Source of the DNA: an uncultured Deferribacterales bacterium
GTDB taxonomy: Bacteria > Chrysiogenota > Deferribacteres > Deferribacterales > Mucispirillaceae
Assembly: GCA_947853665.1 (NCBI GenBank)
Contig: CANTXF010000010.1
Location: forward strand, 62,001 to 126,000
Length of the DNA: 64,000 bases
Reading direction: 5' to 3'
Under the pieces are notes generated by a model. It saw only the letters and a list, made by a program, of their open reading frames with translations, was not told the DNA's origin and ran no database searches. A program made the position numbers and the translations under genes. Shown piece after piece: positions 26,001-35,826 of the stretch; position 1 is the first letter of the stretch; the number at the start of each line of letters is the position of its first letter.

Positions 26001-26458
26001 TAGGAGAACTGGCTATAAATATAAGCTCATCAGCATCGTCAAGCAGCAGGACTGCAAATATGACAAGCAAAATCCAGATGAACAGCAGCAGATTGGATGG
26101 ATTATCCATTGGCGGTTCACAGGAAGGACAATACTCATATACAATATTTGACCAAACGAATATTGTTGCCGAAGTGTCAAATTTTGGTTCAACAGGCTCT
26201 ATAACAAGCGGACAAGTGTCAGTTGATGGTGATTACTTAAAGATATATCAGGAATTTACAAAAAGAGTTGTGATTAATGTAACAATCAAAGTCAGCACTT
26301 GGATGCAGAAAAAATCAGATAACGTTAAAGATTTAGATTCCGAAAAGGGAATATGCTATTTTGGATATATGGACGCAACTACGGAAGCAAACGCTTTTAA
26401 AAGAAACTTTTGTACGGCTCCCGCCATTGAGCCGGAATACAGTCTGGGAGTCAGATAA
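23065..26458 (+). CDS. Large Big2 lipoprotein, out of frame at a ten-G tract (probable phase-OFF allele)
   Basis: An ATG at 23065, after a GGGGT Shine-Dalgarno, opens a lipoprotein signal peptide ([20 protein letters not shown] then HGC) that runs straight into ten G residues (23134-23143). In this frame translation stops about 30 codons later. The rest, open to 26458, lies in the frame reached by removing one G (or adding two): the product would read [13 protein letters not shown] into an intact protein of about 1,130 residues. The body has about six Big2 domains and three copies of a beta-rich domain of about 140-180 residues, starting with G-x-Y ([28 protein letters not shown]). One copy is near the N-terminus and two are C-terminal. 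A GTG at 23171 could give a signal-less product. Function unknown; probably a surface protein. Confidence 0.82.
23134..23143 (+). repeat. Ten-G homopolymer (contingency tract)
   Basis: Ten consecutive G bases directly follow the lipobox cysteine codon. Nine G would restore a single frame; ten G splits the gene. Slipped-strand mispairing in such tracts is the standard phase-variation mechanism in Campylobacter, Helicobacter and Neisseria. A base-calling error cannot be excluded. Confidence 0.85.
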
Positions 26459-26513
26459 CCATATATGGAAAAAACATGGAGGCTTCATCACACCGAAAAA
26501 ACAACCTCAATAA

Positions 26514-26539
26514 AAAAGCCCCGCTTACGCGGGGCTTTT
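26514..26539. terminator. Bidirectional terminator between Big2 lipoprotein and pnp
   Basis: The stem AAAAGCCCCGC / GCGGGGCTTTT with loop TTAC has T runs on both sides. It serves the plus-strand lipoprotein gene and the minus-strand pnp operon. Confidence 0.9.
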
Positions 26540-26547
26540 CAATTTAA

Positions 26548-28677
26548 TTAATCTTCTTTCTTTTCTCTCGGGTTGGGCAGCAAAGCTTTTCTTGAAAGCT
26601 CTATTCTGCCGTTTCTGTCTTTGCCCAGATATTTTACGTCCACTTTGTCGCCGACTTTCAGATAGTCGGCAATACTCTGGATACGCTCGTGAGCGTACTG
26701 GGAAACGTGCAGAAGGCCCTCGAGCCCGGGCAGGATCTCTACGAAAGCGCCGTATTCCATAACCTTTTTCACGGTGGATTTATAGGTTTTGCCTTCGACG
26801 GCTTCGGCCACGGAGGCCTCTACCATATTTACCGCGCTGTCGATGGTTTCCTTATCCTTGCCGAAAATGTTTACAACGCCTCCGTCAAGAATATCGATAG
26901 TGGCGCCTGTGGCTTCGATTATGGCTTTTATGTTTTTGCCCTGAGGCCCTATGAGAGCGCCCGTTTTTTCAGGGTTTATCCTCATGGAGAGAACCCGCGG
27001 AGCGTTAGGGGCAAGCTCCGGCCTGGGCTCGGGCAGGACCTCGGCCATTTTGTTCAGTATGAACAAACGGCCCTCTCTCGCCTGGGCAAGGGCTTTGGTA
27101 AGAATCTCTTTCGAAAGGCCTTTGATCTTTATATCCATCTGCAGGGCGGTTATTCCGTCTTTAGTGCCGGTTACTTTAAAATCCATATCGCCCAGATGGT
27201 CCTCAAGGCCCATAATGTCCGTAAGGATAACGTATTCGCCGTCGTCCGTCATTACAAGGCCCATAGCCACGCCTGAAACGGGAGCCTTTACCTGAAGGCC
27301 CGCGTCCATCATGGCAAGAGTGCCGCCGCATACGGAAGCCATGGATGAGGAACCGTTGGATTCGAGAATCTCGGAAACGACCCTTATGGTATAAGGGAAA
27401 TCCTCCTCGCTGGGCACTATACCGGAAAGAGCCCTTTCCGCAAGGGCGCCGTGGCCTATTTCCCGTCTGCCGGGAGCTCCCATACGGCCCACCTCGCCCA
27501 CGGAAAAGGGCGGGAAATTATACTGAAGCATAAAAGTTTTGCTGTGGGTTCCGTTAAGGTCGTCCAGCATCTGGCTGTCCATTTTGGAGCCGAGGGTGGC
27601 AACCACAAGAGCCTGCGTCTCGCCCCTTGTAAAAAGGGCTGAGCCGTGGGCGGAGGGAAGAACGCCTACCTCTATGTCGATAGGGCGTATTTCGTCCAGC
27701 CTGCGGCCGTCGGCACGCTGATGGGTCTTTATAAGCTGCTCGCGGAAAACTATCTTTTCAACTTCTCCCGCAATGTCTTTATATATATCCTTCTTCTCGG
27801 CAAAAGCGTCGCCCGCCTCAGCCTCGACAGAAGCCAAATAATCAGCTTTAACCTTGTCGATAGCTTCGTACTTTTCCAGTTTTCCGGGAATGGCAAACGC
27901 ATCGCGGAACGCCTGAGAATATTTATCATAGGCGTCTTTGACCAAATCCTTGGGTAATGAGAAATCGGGATAGTCCATCACGGGCTTTCCTATCTCCGCA
28001 GCCATTCTTTCCTGAATATCAACAAGTTTTTTTATCTGCTCGTGAGCAAACTCCAGGGCCTCGACCACTTCTTCCTCGGAAGCGCCGTTCATGCCGGCCT
28101 CCACCATGGCGATGGCGTCTTTAGTCCCCGCTACAACTATGTTCATGGATAGCTCGCCGTGTTTTTCCACCGGCGGGTTTACTACCAGCTCTCCGTTGAG
28201 CTTGCCTATGCGAACCCCGCCTACGGCGATATTAAATGGTATGTCGGAAATCATCAACGCGGCGCTTGCCGCATTCATAGCCAGAATATCAGGCAGACCT
28301 TCTCCATCGGCCGACAAAACCGTGGCCACCACCTGAGTCTCATTACGGAACCCGTCTTCAAACAGAGGACGGAGAGGACGGTCTATCAAACGGGCGGTAA
28401 GGGTTTCCCTGTCGCTCGGTTTGGTCTCCCGCTTAACGTATCCGCCGGGGATTTTGCCCACAGCGTACATTTTTTCGATATAATTGACGGTAAGGGGAAA
28501 AAAATCCTGATAAGCTTCAGGGGCTTTTCCCGCTACGGCGGTAACAAGCACCACCGTGCCGCCCTGCCGGATCCAGATACTCCCGTTAGCCTGTTTAGCT
28601 TTCCAGCCGGTTTCAAAGATTATCGGATTTTCAGAGTTAGGCAGGCTAATCTCGTAAGTATGAACCTTTTTTTCCAT
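26548..28677 (-). CDS. pnp: Polyribonucleotide nucleotidyltransferase
   Basis: A 709-residue PNPase of normal length. Two RNase PH-type domains are separated by an alpha-helical linker, then a KH domain (IGPQGKNIKAIIEATGATID near 565) and an S1 domain (VMEYGAFVEILPGLEGLLHV near 630). It degrades RNA 3' to 5' with phosphate and is a degradosome component in many bacteria. It follows rpsO by six bases, the classical rpsO-pnp order, and ends in the bidirectional terminator. Confidence 0.97.
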   Translation of the reverse strand: MEKKVHTYEISLPNSENPIIFETGWKAKQANGSIWIRQGGTVVLVTAVAGKAPEAYQDFFPLTVNYIEKMYAVGKIPGGYVKRETKPSDRETLTARLIDRPLRPLFEDGFRNETQVVATVLSADGEGLPDILAMNAASAALMISDIPFNIAVGGVRIGKLNGELVVNPPVEKHGELSMNIVVAGTKDAIAMVEAGMNGASEEEVVEALEFAHEQIKKLVDIQERMAAEIGKPVMDYPDFSLPKDLVKDAYDKYSQAFRDAFAIPGKLEKYEAIDKVKADYLASVEAEAGDAFAEKKDIYKDIAGEVEKIVFREQLIKTHQRADGRRLDEIRPIDIEVGVLPSAHGSALFTRGETQALVVATLGSKMDSQMLDDLNGTHSKTFMLQYNFPPFSVGEVGRMGAPGRREIGHGALAERALSGIVPSEEDFPYTIRVVSEILESNGSSSMASVCGGTLAMMDAGLQVKAPVSGVAMGLVMTDDGEYVILTDIMGLEDHLGDMDFKVTGTKDGITALQMDIKIKGLSKEILTKALAQAREGRLFILNKMAEVLPEPRPELAPNAPRVLSMRINPEKTGALIGPQGKNIKAIIEATGATIDILDGGVVNIFGKDKETIDSAVNMVEASVAEAVEGKTYKSTVKKVMEYGAFVEILPGLEGLLHVSQYAHERIQSIADYLKVGDKVDVKYLGKDRNGRIELSRKALLPNPREKKED

Positions 28678-28683
28678 TATAAA

Positions 28684-28953
28684 TTACTTCCTTATACCGA
28701 GGGTCTCGATAAGCTGGCGGTAACGCGGAAAGCTCCTGCTTTTGAGATAATCGAGAAGTTTGCGGCGTTTGCCTACGAGCATCAAAAGGCCCCGGCGGGA
28801 ATGGTGATCTTTCGGATGCGATTTGAAATGCTCCGTAAGATACGCAATCCTTTCAGTCAGCAAAGCGACCTGAACTTCCGACGAACCAGTGTCGGCGTCA
28901 TGCTGCTTAAAGCTGCTGATCAATTCCTGCTTTTTTTCTTTGTTCATTGCCAT
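28684..28953 (-). CDS. rpsO: 30S ribosomal protein uS15
   Basis: An 89-residue uS15 with the typical sequence [20 protein letters not shown] and [19 protein letters not shown]. It binds 16S rRNA in the platform. A strong Shine-Dalgarno (GGAGGTG) precedes the ATG. Confidence 0.98.
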   Translation of the reverse strand: MAMNKEKKQELISSFKQHDADTGSSEVQVALLTERIAYLTEHFKSHPKDHHSRRGLLMLVGKRRKLLDYLKSRSFPRYRQLIETLGIRK

Positions 28954-29394
28954 TAAAGCACCTCCAAACCAGATTTTATAGCAGATTACACACTTATTTA
29001 CAAGGATAATTTAAAGATACCGGCGTTTTCGAAAAGGGATCCCGGCGGGTTTGAAGCGCCTTTTAAACTCCGCTTAAAGCGGAATTAAACGCCAAAGGGA
29101 AAGCGGCTGCTGAAACGGCCCTAAAAATGCGGAAAAACGCGCGTTATAAATGCCATAAGCGGGTAAACAAAGAACACCGGCCAACCCGGGATATAAAAAA
29201 ACGGCAAAAAGGGCGAAAGATAAAGACATACTTATGAGAAGCGGGGCGGAGACAGGCAAGCATACCCGTAAAAAAGTTATAGTATATGCCCTTGAACAGA
29301 TTAAATAAAGTTCTATACGCTCCAGCATCAAAGGCCACGGCAGGCAGAAAGCCGCCCACGCACTCTTTGCTTCGGCTGCAAGCCCATGAACCCG
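28954..29394 (-). other. 440-bp truB-rpsO intergenic region
   Basis: This gap is unusually long for an operon whose members otherwise overlap or nearly touch. Two hydrophobic frames (29074-29331 and 29144-29359, minus strand) lack ribosome-binding sites and match nothing I know. A short inverted repeat (TCCGCTTAAAGCGGA, 29069-29083) lies on the way to rpsO. TATACT/TATAAC sequences near 29275-29290 on the minus strand may be a promoter for rpsO-pnp. No ribF was found here. Confidence 0.45.
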
Positions 29395-30291
29395 TTATAT
29401 AAAAACCATTTTTATCTTTAACGGAACGGCGGAATTTTCCTGGCGGGAAGCAACCGCCAGCAGTTTTCCTGCGGTGTCGGTAAGAAAAAAATCGTCCCCT
29501 TCCGCCTCTATGGGCAGAGAAAGGTAACCGCTCCTGTCCGGCGAGGCTCCGTTGGCGATGCTTTTTAAAGCTCCGTCCTTTACCACGGCCTTTCCCCAGT
29601 TTAAAAGCTCCGTTACCGGGACGACCGCCTTATTGAGAGAGCCGTCTCTTTTAAGCTCTTCGAGAGTATGAAGCTTAAAGGAATCCCCGGCGGAAAAAAC
29701 GCCGTTGGCCGAGCGTATAAGCCCGCTCATGGCCGCTCCGCAGCCTAGCTCCGTTCCTATGGCGTTGATAATGCTGCGTATATACGTTCCTTTTCCGCAG
29801 CGGACCCTTATAACGCCGAAAGGATATTCGTAGCTTAAAAGGCCGCAGAAATAAACCGTCATGGGTTTTACGCCCGCGTCTTCTATGGCTCCCTTTCTGG
29901 CAAGCTTATAAGCTCTTACGCCGTTTATTTTTTTCGCTGAAAACGCGGGAACAGTAAGCTCAAGACTTCCCGTCATGGCAGAAGCGCAGGCCCTTACGGT
30001 TTCCGTATCGGGCTTTATGCCGGAGTTTTCGGACAGTACCGCGCCGGTAGTATCGAAACTGTCGGTGGAAATACCCAGCCTGAACTGGGCTATATACTCC
30101 TTATCTGCGGAAGAAAGATAATCGGCAAATCTTGTAGCGTAGCCGAGACATACTGGAAGAACCCCTTCAGCCATAGGGTCAAGGGTTCCCAGATGGCCGC
30201 ATCTTGAAGCGCCGAAAAGCCTGCGGAGCGTATCCACGGCTTTAAAAGAAGTTATCCCCGGCTCTTTATAAAAATTTACAACTCCGTTCAT
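29395..30291 (-). CDS. truB: tRNA pseudouridine-55 synthase
   Basis: A 298-residue TruB with the catalytic block GHLGTLDPMAEGVLPVCLG (Asp nucleophile), AQFRLGISTDSFDTTG, PAFSAKKINGVRAYKLAR and VRCGKGTYIRSIINAIG. It isomerises U55 in the T-loop of tRNAs. Its ATG overlaps the rbfA stop by four bases. Confidence 0.96.
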   Translation of the reverse strand: MNGVVNFYKEPGITSFKAVDTLRRLFGASRCGHLGTLDPMAEGVLPVCLGYATRFADYLSSADKEYIAQFRLGISTDSFDTTGAVLSENSGIKPDTETVRACASAMTGSLELTVPAFSAKKINGVRAYKLARKGAIEDAGVKPMTVYFCGLLSYEYPFGVIRVRCGKGTYIRSIINAIGTELGCGAAMSGLIRSANGVFSAGDSFKLHTLEELKRDGSLNKAVVPVTELLNWGKAVVKDGALKSIANGASPDRSGYLSLPIEAEGDDFFLTDTAGKLLAVASRQENSAVPLKIKMVFI

Positions 30292-30635
30292 TCGCCGCCG
30301 CTTAGCTTTTCTATAAGAGCGTCTATCCTGCCGGCTTCCTCTCCCGTATCGTCGATAATAAATTCCAGTCTCGGCACCTTTTTCATGTGTAGGGATTTTA
30401 TAAGCTCCCTCCTGATAAAACCGTTGGAACGCTCAAGACCGTCTTTTATGGCTTCTAACCCGTCTTTATCGTAAGAAGTAAAATACACGCGGGCAAGGTC
30501 CATGTCTCTCGTAACTTTTATGCCGGTTATAACCACGTCGTGAACCTTCGGGTCGTGAACATGGTTTAATATTATACCTGATATTTCCTTTCTCAAAAGT
30601 TCCGCCACACGGCGCGTTCTTAAAGATTCCTGCAT
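30288..30635 (-). CDS. rbfA: Ribosome-binding factor A
   Basis: A 115-residue KH-fold protein with RTRRVAELLRKEISGIILN at the start and VKVTRDMDLARVYFTSY-like beta strands (ITGIKVTRDMDLARVYFTSY). It assists 30S maturation and cold adaptation. It lies three bases after infB and overlaps truB. Confidence 0.95.
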   Translation of the reverse strand: MQESLRTRRVAELLRKEISGIILNHVHDPKVHDVVITGIKVTRDMDLARVYFTSYDKDGLEAIKDGLERSNGFIRRELIKSLHMKKVPRLEFIIDDTGEEAGRIDALIEKLSGGE

Positions 30636-30638
30636 GGG

Positions 30639-33600
30639 TTACTTATCTCCGGCGGCTTCCTGCTTCGCCTTTTCCGTGGCCTCGGAACGCGCCACATCCT
30701 CCAGAGTACGTTTTTCCTCCGTAACCTCATAGACTTCCAGCACGTCCCCTTCCTTGATGTCCTGATACTTTTCCACGGAAAGGCCGCACTCGTAACCGGC
30801 AACGACTTCCTTAACGTCGTCGGTAAAACGTTTCAGCGAGCCTATTTTGCCGTCGAATATAACGATGGAATCCCTTATTATGCGCACGCTGGAGTTTCTG
30901 TGAACCTTGCCCTCCGTCACGAAGCATCCGGCGATCTTGCCGATTTTCGGAACGGAAAATACCTGCCTTATTTCCACCCGGCCTACGACGCTCTCCTTCA
31001 TTTCCGGAGAAAGCAGGCCCTCAAGAGCCATTTTTACGTCGTCTATGGCCTTATATATTACGGAATAAAGCTCTATGTTTATATTTTCCTTATCAGCGGC
31101 GGCCCTCGCTTTATTATCCGGGCGCACGTTGAAGCCTATTATTATGGCTTTGGAGGCGGCGGCAAGAGCCACGTCGCTCTCCGTAACGGCCCCTATCCCG
31201 TCGTGAATGATATTTACCTTTACTTCCTGATTGGACAGCTTGCGCAGAGAGGCGGACAGAGCCTCTACGGAGCCCTGCGCGTCCGCTTTGAGAACTATGT
31301 TCAGCTCTTTCAGCTCGCCGTCCTGTATTTTGCCGAAAAGGTCCGCAAGGGAAAGCTTGCCCCTTTCGGCATGCTGTCTTTCCCTGTCGGCCGCCGCCCT
31401 GAGTTCCGCCACCTGCTTTATAACCTTATCGTCGGCCACTATAAATTTTTCCCCAGCGTCCGGCAGGCTGGAAAAGCCCATAACCTCCGCCGGTATGGAA
31501 AGGCCTGCCTCCTTCATGGAAGCGCCCTTAAAGTTAAACATAGCGCGCACCTTGCCGAACTGACTCCCGGATATGAAGGTGTCGCCTTTCCTTAAAGTGC
31601 CGTTTTTAACGAGAACGGTAGCCACCGGGCCTTTCTGCTTATCAAGGCGTGATTCTATCACAACGCCTTCCGCAGGTCTGTTAGGATTGCCCTTAAGGTC
31701 GAGAACCTCCGCCTCGAGAAGCACCCTTTCAAGCAGGTCGTCTATGCCTATGCGCTTTTTGGCGGAAATATTCTGAAACTGATAATCGCCGCCCCAGTCG
31801 TCGCCTATTATGCCGTGTTCTGCAAGCTGCTGGCGCACTTTGTCCGGGTTGGCGCCCTCTTTGTCTATTTTATTTATGGCAACGACTATGCGAACGCCCG
31901 CCGCTTTGGCGTGGTCTATGGCCTCCTTTGTCTGAGGCTTGACGCCGTCGTCCGCCGCGACGACAAGTATAACTATATCCGTAAGCAAAGCGCCCCTGGC
32001 CCGCAAAGTGGTAAAGGCTTCGTGACCGGGAGTATCGAGAAATATTACTTTGCCGCTGGCGCTTTCCACCTCGTAGGCGCCTATATGCTGGGTAATGCCT
32101 CCGGCCTCGCCTACGGCCACGCTTGTGGAACGGATGGCGTCCAGAAGCGAGGTTTTGCCGTGGTCAACGTGGCCCATAACGGTAACGATAGGCGGACGTT
32201 TTTCCAGCTCCTCCGGCTTATCCTCGTAAACGGGAAGGAGATCGTCCTCCGTAACGGTTTTAACCGTCACGTCAACGCCGTATTCCATACCCAGAAGCTG
32301 CGCGCTCTCCGCGTCTATGGATTGGTTCACCGTGGCCATTATACCCATGCCGAAAAGTTTTTTGGTAAGCTCAGTGGCTTTTACCCCGATAAGGCTGCCC
32401 AAATCGGATATTACTATCCTTTCGCCTATTTCCACCTTGTCTGGGCGCACAAAAACTTTCTGGGCGCTCTTGGCCGAATCGCCGCGCTTTTTAGGCTTAC
32501 CCCCGAAGCGGCCCTTAAAGCCGGTCTGGTTTTTGGGCTTTCTGTCCGGGTCGACGTCGGCAAGGTCTGAAATATCTATATTGGGAGATATGGTCTTATG
32601 CTCCACTTCTTTTTCTATATTCAGCTCGTCAAGACCTTCCGTAATGGTTTTGGACCAGCTTTTAGGCTTCTTGACGGCGTCTTTTTTAGCCTTGGGCTTC
32701 TTGGCCTCTTTTTCTTTAGCCGCGTCGTCCTCTTTCTTTTTAATAAGACGCTTGCGTTCTTCCTCTGCCGTAAGGGAAAGGCCTTCTCCGCCTATCCTGG
32801 GGCCTCCTAGCGGGCCGCCCGGCCTTCCCGCGCCTCCTCGGCCGCCCTGGCCGTACGGCCTGTCGCCGTAGCCGCCCTTATCGCCCTGCTGTCCGGCTCT
32901 GGGAGCGTAAGGCCTGTCGCCCTGGCCTCCTCTCTGTCCGTATGGTCTCTCCCCCTGGGGCCTGTCGCTTCTCTGACCGTAAGGCCGCTCTCCCTGGGGA
33001 CGGGGAGAATAGGGACGGGCAAACTGAGTGCCGTCGTTTCTTTCGCCCTGCGGACGGGGAGTATATGGGCGGGCAAATTGGGTGCCGTCGTTCCGTTCGC
33101 CCTGAGGGCGCGGAGTGTAAGGACGGGCGAACTGGGTGCCGTCGTTTTTCTGAACGCGGCTTTCACCCTGGCTCCTCGCCGGTCTCTGGTAGGTTTCATA
33201 GGACGTTCTGGGCCTGCTTTCTGCGGCGGGCTGCGGCTTCTGCCTTTCCTGAGCCTGGGGAGCAGGTATATCGGACGGCTTCTGCGCGGCGCTTTCCATC
33301 GTTTTCGAAATCTCCGGAGCCGTCTGTTCCGCGGCAGAAGCGGCGGCCTCCGCGGGAGCTTCCGGGGCGGAATCCGCCTTCCCGGCTTCCTGCGCCTTCG
33401 GCTGAACAGGAGCTTCCGCACGCTCGCGGCTTATATTTTCGCGCTCCTCGTCCACCTTTCTGATACGCTGGTCGAGCTCGCTGCGTTTTTTCATAAGCTC
33501 TTCCTTGCTCAGCTTACGGCCTTGCTGCGGCTCCAGCGGGGAGTTTTTATTGACGACGACTTCTTTTATCTTTACGCCGCGTTTATGCCGCTCAAGAGCC

Positions 33601-33794
33601 TTTTTCAGCATTTCCTGGCGCCTGTCCAGCTGGGAATGTCTGCCGCCCTCGAGACCGGCGGCGGCCGCGTCTTCCTCGCTTACCGTATCGTCCGCTCCGG
33701 AAACGCTGAAACCGGCCAGCTGTAACTTTTTAATAGCGTCGCCGACGCTGACTTCGGCCCTTTTTGCAACTTCGCTTACCTTAATCAATGCCAT
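30639..33794 (-). CDS. infB: Translation initiation factor IF-2 with long repetitive N-terminus
   Basis: A 1,051-residue IF-2. The N-terminal IF2_N helix ([20 protein letters not shown]) is followed by an Ala/Pro/Glu-rich and then Arg/Gly/Tyr/Gln-rich low-complexity region up to about residue 340, a second IF2_N-type segment near 450, the GTPase domain (GHVDHGKT near 539, [12 protein letters not shown]) and the C-terminal fMet-tRNA-binding domains. It places initiator tRNA on the 30S subunit. Length is above the usual 850-950 because of the repeats at 32985-33146. GGGGAG precedes the ATG. Confidence 0.97.
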   Translation of the reverse strand: MALIKVSEVAKRAEVSVGDAIKKLQLAGFSVSGADDTVSEEDAAAAGLEGGRHSQLDRRQEMLKKALERHKRGVKIKEVVVNKNSPLEPQQGRKLSKEELMKKRSELDQRIRKVDEERENISRERAEAPVQPKAQEAGKADSAPEAPAEAAASAAEQTAPEISKTMESAAQKPSDIPAPQAQERQKPQPAAESRPRTSYETYQRPARSQGESRVQKNDGTQFARPYTPRPQGERNDGTQFARPYTPRPQGERNDGTQFARPYSPRPQGERPYGQRSDRPQGERPYGQRGGQGDRPYAPRAGQQGDKGGYGDRPYGQGGRGGAGRPGGPLGGPRIGGEGLSLTAEEERKRLIKKKEDDAAKEKEAKKPKAKKDAVKKPKSWSKTITEGLDELNIEKEVEHKTISPNIDISDLADVDPDRKPKNQTGFKGRFGGKPKKRGDSAKSAQKVFVRPDKVEIGERIVISDLGSLIGVKATELTKKLFGMGIMATVNQSIDAESAQLLGMEYGVDVTVKTVTEDDLLPVYEDKPEELEKRPPIVTVMGHVDHGKTSLLDAIRSTSVAVGEAGGITQHIGAYEVESASGKVIFLDTPGHEAFTTLRARGALLTDIVILVVAADDGVKPQTKEAIDHAKAAGVRIVVAINKIDKEGANPDKVRQQLAEHGIIGDDWGGDYQFQNISAKKRIGIDDLLERVLLEAEVLDLKGNPNRPAEGVVIESRLDKQKGPVATVLVKNGTLRKGDTFISGSQFGKVRAMFNFKGASMKEAGLSIPAEVMGFSSLPDAGEKFIVADDKVIKQVAELRAAADRERQHAERGKLSLADLFGKIQDGELKELNIVLKADAQGSVEALSASLRKLSNQEVKVNIIHDGIGAVTESDVALAAASKAIIIGFNVRPDNKARAAADKENINIELYSVIYKAIDDVKMALEGLLSPEMKESVVGRVEIRQVFSVPKIGKIAGCFVTEGKVHRNSSVRIIRDSIVIFDGKIGSLKRFTDDVKEVVAGYECGLSVEKYQDIKEGDVLEVYEVTEEKRTLEDVARSEATEKAKQEAAGDK
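32985..33146 (-). repeat. Three tandem 54-bp units inside infB
   Basis: Three near-identical units of 18 codons, each encoding [10 protein letters not shown](T/S)PRPQGER, lie in tandem and are followed by shorter degenerate RPYGQR/RPQGER copies down to about 32820. All changes in unit number would preserve the frame. The region is a disordered, positively charged linker between the IF2_N domain and the GTPase. Confidence 0.85.
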
Positions 33795-33807
33795 TTGTTC
33801 TCCCCGT

Positions 33808-34425
33808 TTACCACGTCTTCACTTCCTCGCGCATACGCCAGCCTTTTTTAAGGCTTTCCGCAAACCCGCCATCGGTAACGGCCATAACGGCGGTTACCGC
33901 TTTACCCATCTTTTCAGCAATAAGGAGCTTATCGGGTATCAGAACCATATCTATACCCCGCTCCCTGTTCAGATACTCGATTTTTTCTCTCACGCTCCGT
34001 CCGGCGTCGCCGGAAATCATGAATAATCGCGCGTTTCCTTTATCGGCCGCGTCAAAAACCGCCGACGCGCCGCTTTTGAGCTTTCCGCTTTTAAACGCCA
34101 TTTTCATAAGCCCGAAAAGATAACCTTCAAGGCTTTCGCCTATATTTTCCGCCAGCTCGCCCAGTGAAGGCTCCGCGCCTTCTATTTTGAGAAAACGCGA
34201 AAACGCTTTCTTTTTAAGGGCTTTTTTTATGCAATCCTTTTCCGGGCAGACATAAACTCCCCTGCTTTGCAGCTTTTTCCTGACGTCGCAGATGAGACGT
34301 CCTTCGGGAGAATATACGAACCTTAAAAAGTCGTCCTTCACGGATTTCTTTCCGCAGGCGGCGCAGGTCCTTTCGGGCTCTTTTACGCCGGGCGTCCTGT
34401 CGGATGATGAATTTTCACCGCTCAT
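33808..34425 (-). CDS. YlxR (DUF448) protein fused to an L7Ae-like domain
   Basis: A 205-residue protein. Residues about 15-100 match YlxR/DUF448: RTCAACGKKSVKDDFLRF, then SRGVYVCPEKDCIKKALKKK. Residues about 105-200 look like an L7Ae/L30e-like RNA-binding domain, the partner usually encoded separately as YlxQ. Both domains bind RNA in the cytoplasm, and the location between nusA and infB is the conserved one. YlxR has been proposed to regulate transcription or ribosome biogenesis. No clear Shine-Dalgarno precedes the ATG. Confidence 0.88.
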   Translation of the reverse strand: MSGENSSSDRTPGVKEPERTCAACGKKSVKDDFLRFVYSPEGRLICDVRKKLQSRGVYVCPEKDCIKKALKKKAFSRFLKIEGAEPSLGELAENIGESLEGYLFGLMKMAFKSGKLKSGASAVFDAADKGNARLFMISGDAGRSVREKIEYLNRERGIDMVLIPDKLLIAEKMGKAVTAVMAVTDGGFAESLKKGWRMREEVKTW

Positions 34426-34441
34426 AAAAATTTATAAAATA

Positions 34442-35818
34442 CTACTCGCCGTCTTTGCCGCTTTCTTCCCCGGAAAGAGCGTCCGAGCCTGGAGCTTCGT
34501 CGTTTTCGTCCGCCTCAGCCTCGCCCTCAAGCTCCTCAAGTTTGGCCGCAAGATAATCTATGGCGGAGTTTATTACCTCCACCGCTTCTCCGTCGCCTAT
34601 CGAAAGGGCCGCGGCAACCTCGTCCACGCTGGCGCCGGACAGTTTCTCCACGTCGTCCAAGCCGGATTCTATAAGCCTGCCTATCATGGCGTGATCAAGA
34701 TTTTTAAGATTTTCAAGATTATAAAGCTCATAGAACATTTTCATGTCGTGTTCCTGCTCTTCCAGACGGCTGTTCCTTATCTGAGCGTATTCGGACTCCT
34801 TAAGGACGTCCAGCCTCCATTCCGTAAGGATTGCGGCAAGCCGCACGTTCTGCCCTCTTTTGCCTATGGCAAGCGAAAGCTGGTCGTCAGGAACCACGAG
34901 CTCCAGGGTTTTATCGTCCTCGATGATATTGGTAAGGATGACCTCCGCCGGGCTTATGGCGTTGCAGACATACTGCACGGAGTCGGGAGACCATTCCACC
35001 ACGTCTATTTTCTCGCCCCTCAGCTCCGACGATATGGCGTTGATACGGGAACCCTTTACGCCTATGCAGGCCCCTACCGGGTCTATATTGGAATTTGTCG
35101 TGTAAACGGCCACCTTGGCCCTGTCCCCCGGCTCTCTGGCGGCTCCTTTAACGGTGATTATGCCTTCGAAAACCTCCGGAATTTCCGCCTCGAAAAGTTT
35201 TTTAAGGAAATTAGGGTGAGTTCTCGATAAAACAAGCTGGGGCCATCCCTTTACCATGCGTATATCAAGGAGAAGGGCCCTTACGTAGTCGTTCCTGTTA
35301 AAAAAATCGCCGGGTATCATTTCCCGCTTCGGCATTATGGCTTCCGTCTTGCCGATATTTACTATCAGATTGTCCCTGTCAGTTTTAAGAACCGCCCCGT
35401 TTACTATTTCGCCTATTTTGTTCTGGAATTCGTCGAGTATTACCTGTTTTTCCGCCTCTTTGAGTTTTTCCAGAAGCTTTTGTTTGGCTACGAGAGCGGC
35501 CTGGCGGCCGAGAGCCTCAAGAGTTGTGGGAACCATTAGAATATCACCGTACTCGGGAGATTCCTTATATTCCCTGGCTTCTTCCATAGTTATTTCGTAC
35601 CAGTTGCTTTCGCTGGATTCGGAAACTTCTTTAGGTATGAGTATATTTATAAGGCCTCTGTCGAGGTCCAGCTCGACTTCGGGTTCAAGATATTTTCCAA
35701 TGCGTTTTGTAACCGCCGCGAATATGGCTTCTCTCAGAGCTTCGGTAAGGATATCCCTGGAGATGCCCTTATCTCTGCCAAGCTCGTCTACAAATTTAAC
35801 TATTTCTCTGCTGCTCAT
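34442..35818 (-). CDS. nusA: Transcription termination/antitermination protein NusA
   Basis: A 458-residue NusA: N-terminal RNA polymerase-binding domain, S1 domain (FEGIITVKGAAREPGDRAKV), then two KH domains (IGVKGSRINAISSELRGEKI and LAIGKRGQNVRLAAILTEW) and an acidic C-terminus. Two adjacent ATG codons follow AGGAGG; I chose the second (35818) because the spacing is four rather than one. Located between rimP and ylxR. Confidence 0.97.
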   Translation of the reverse strand: MSSREIVKFVDELGRDKGISRDILTEALREAIFAAVTKRIGKYLEPEVELDLDRGLINILIPKEVSESSESNWYEITMEEAREYKESPEYGDILMVPTTLEALGRQAALVAKQKLLEKLKEAEKQVILDEFQNKIGEIVNGAVLKTDRDNLIVNIGKTEAIMPKREMIPGDFFNRNDYVRALLLDIRMVKGWPQLVLSRTHPNFLKKLFEAEIPEVFEGIITVKGAAREPGDRAKVAVYTTNSNIDPVGACIGVKGSRINAISSELRGEKIDVVEWSPDSVQYVCNAISPAEVILTNIIEDDKTLELVVPDDQLSLAIGKRGQNVRLAAILTEWRLDVLKESEYAQIRNSRLEEQEHDMKMFYELYNLENLKNLDHAMIGRLIESGLDDVEKLSGASVDEVAAALSIGDGEAVEVINSAIDYLAAKLEELEGEAEADENDEAPGSDALSGEESGKDGE

Positions 35819-35826
35819 CATTCCTC

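Noticed and set aside
29074-29359. Two overlapping hydrophobic minus-strand frames between truB and rpsO
   Set aside because: Different phases of the same DNA, no ribosome-binding site and no family resemblance; kept only as part of the intergenic description.
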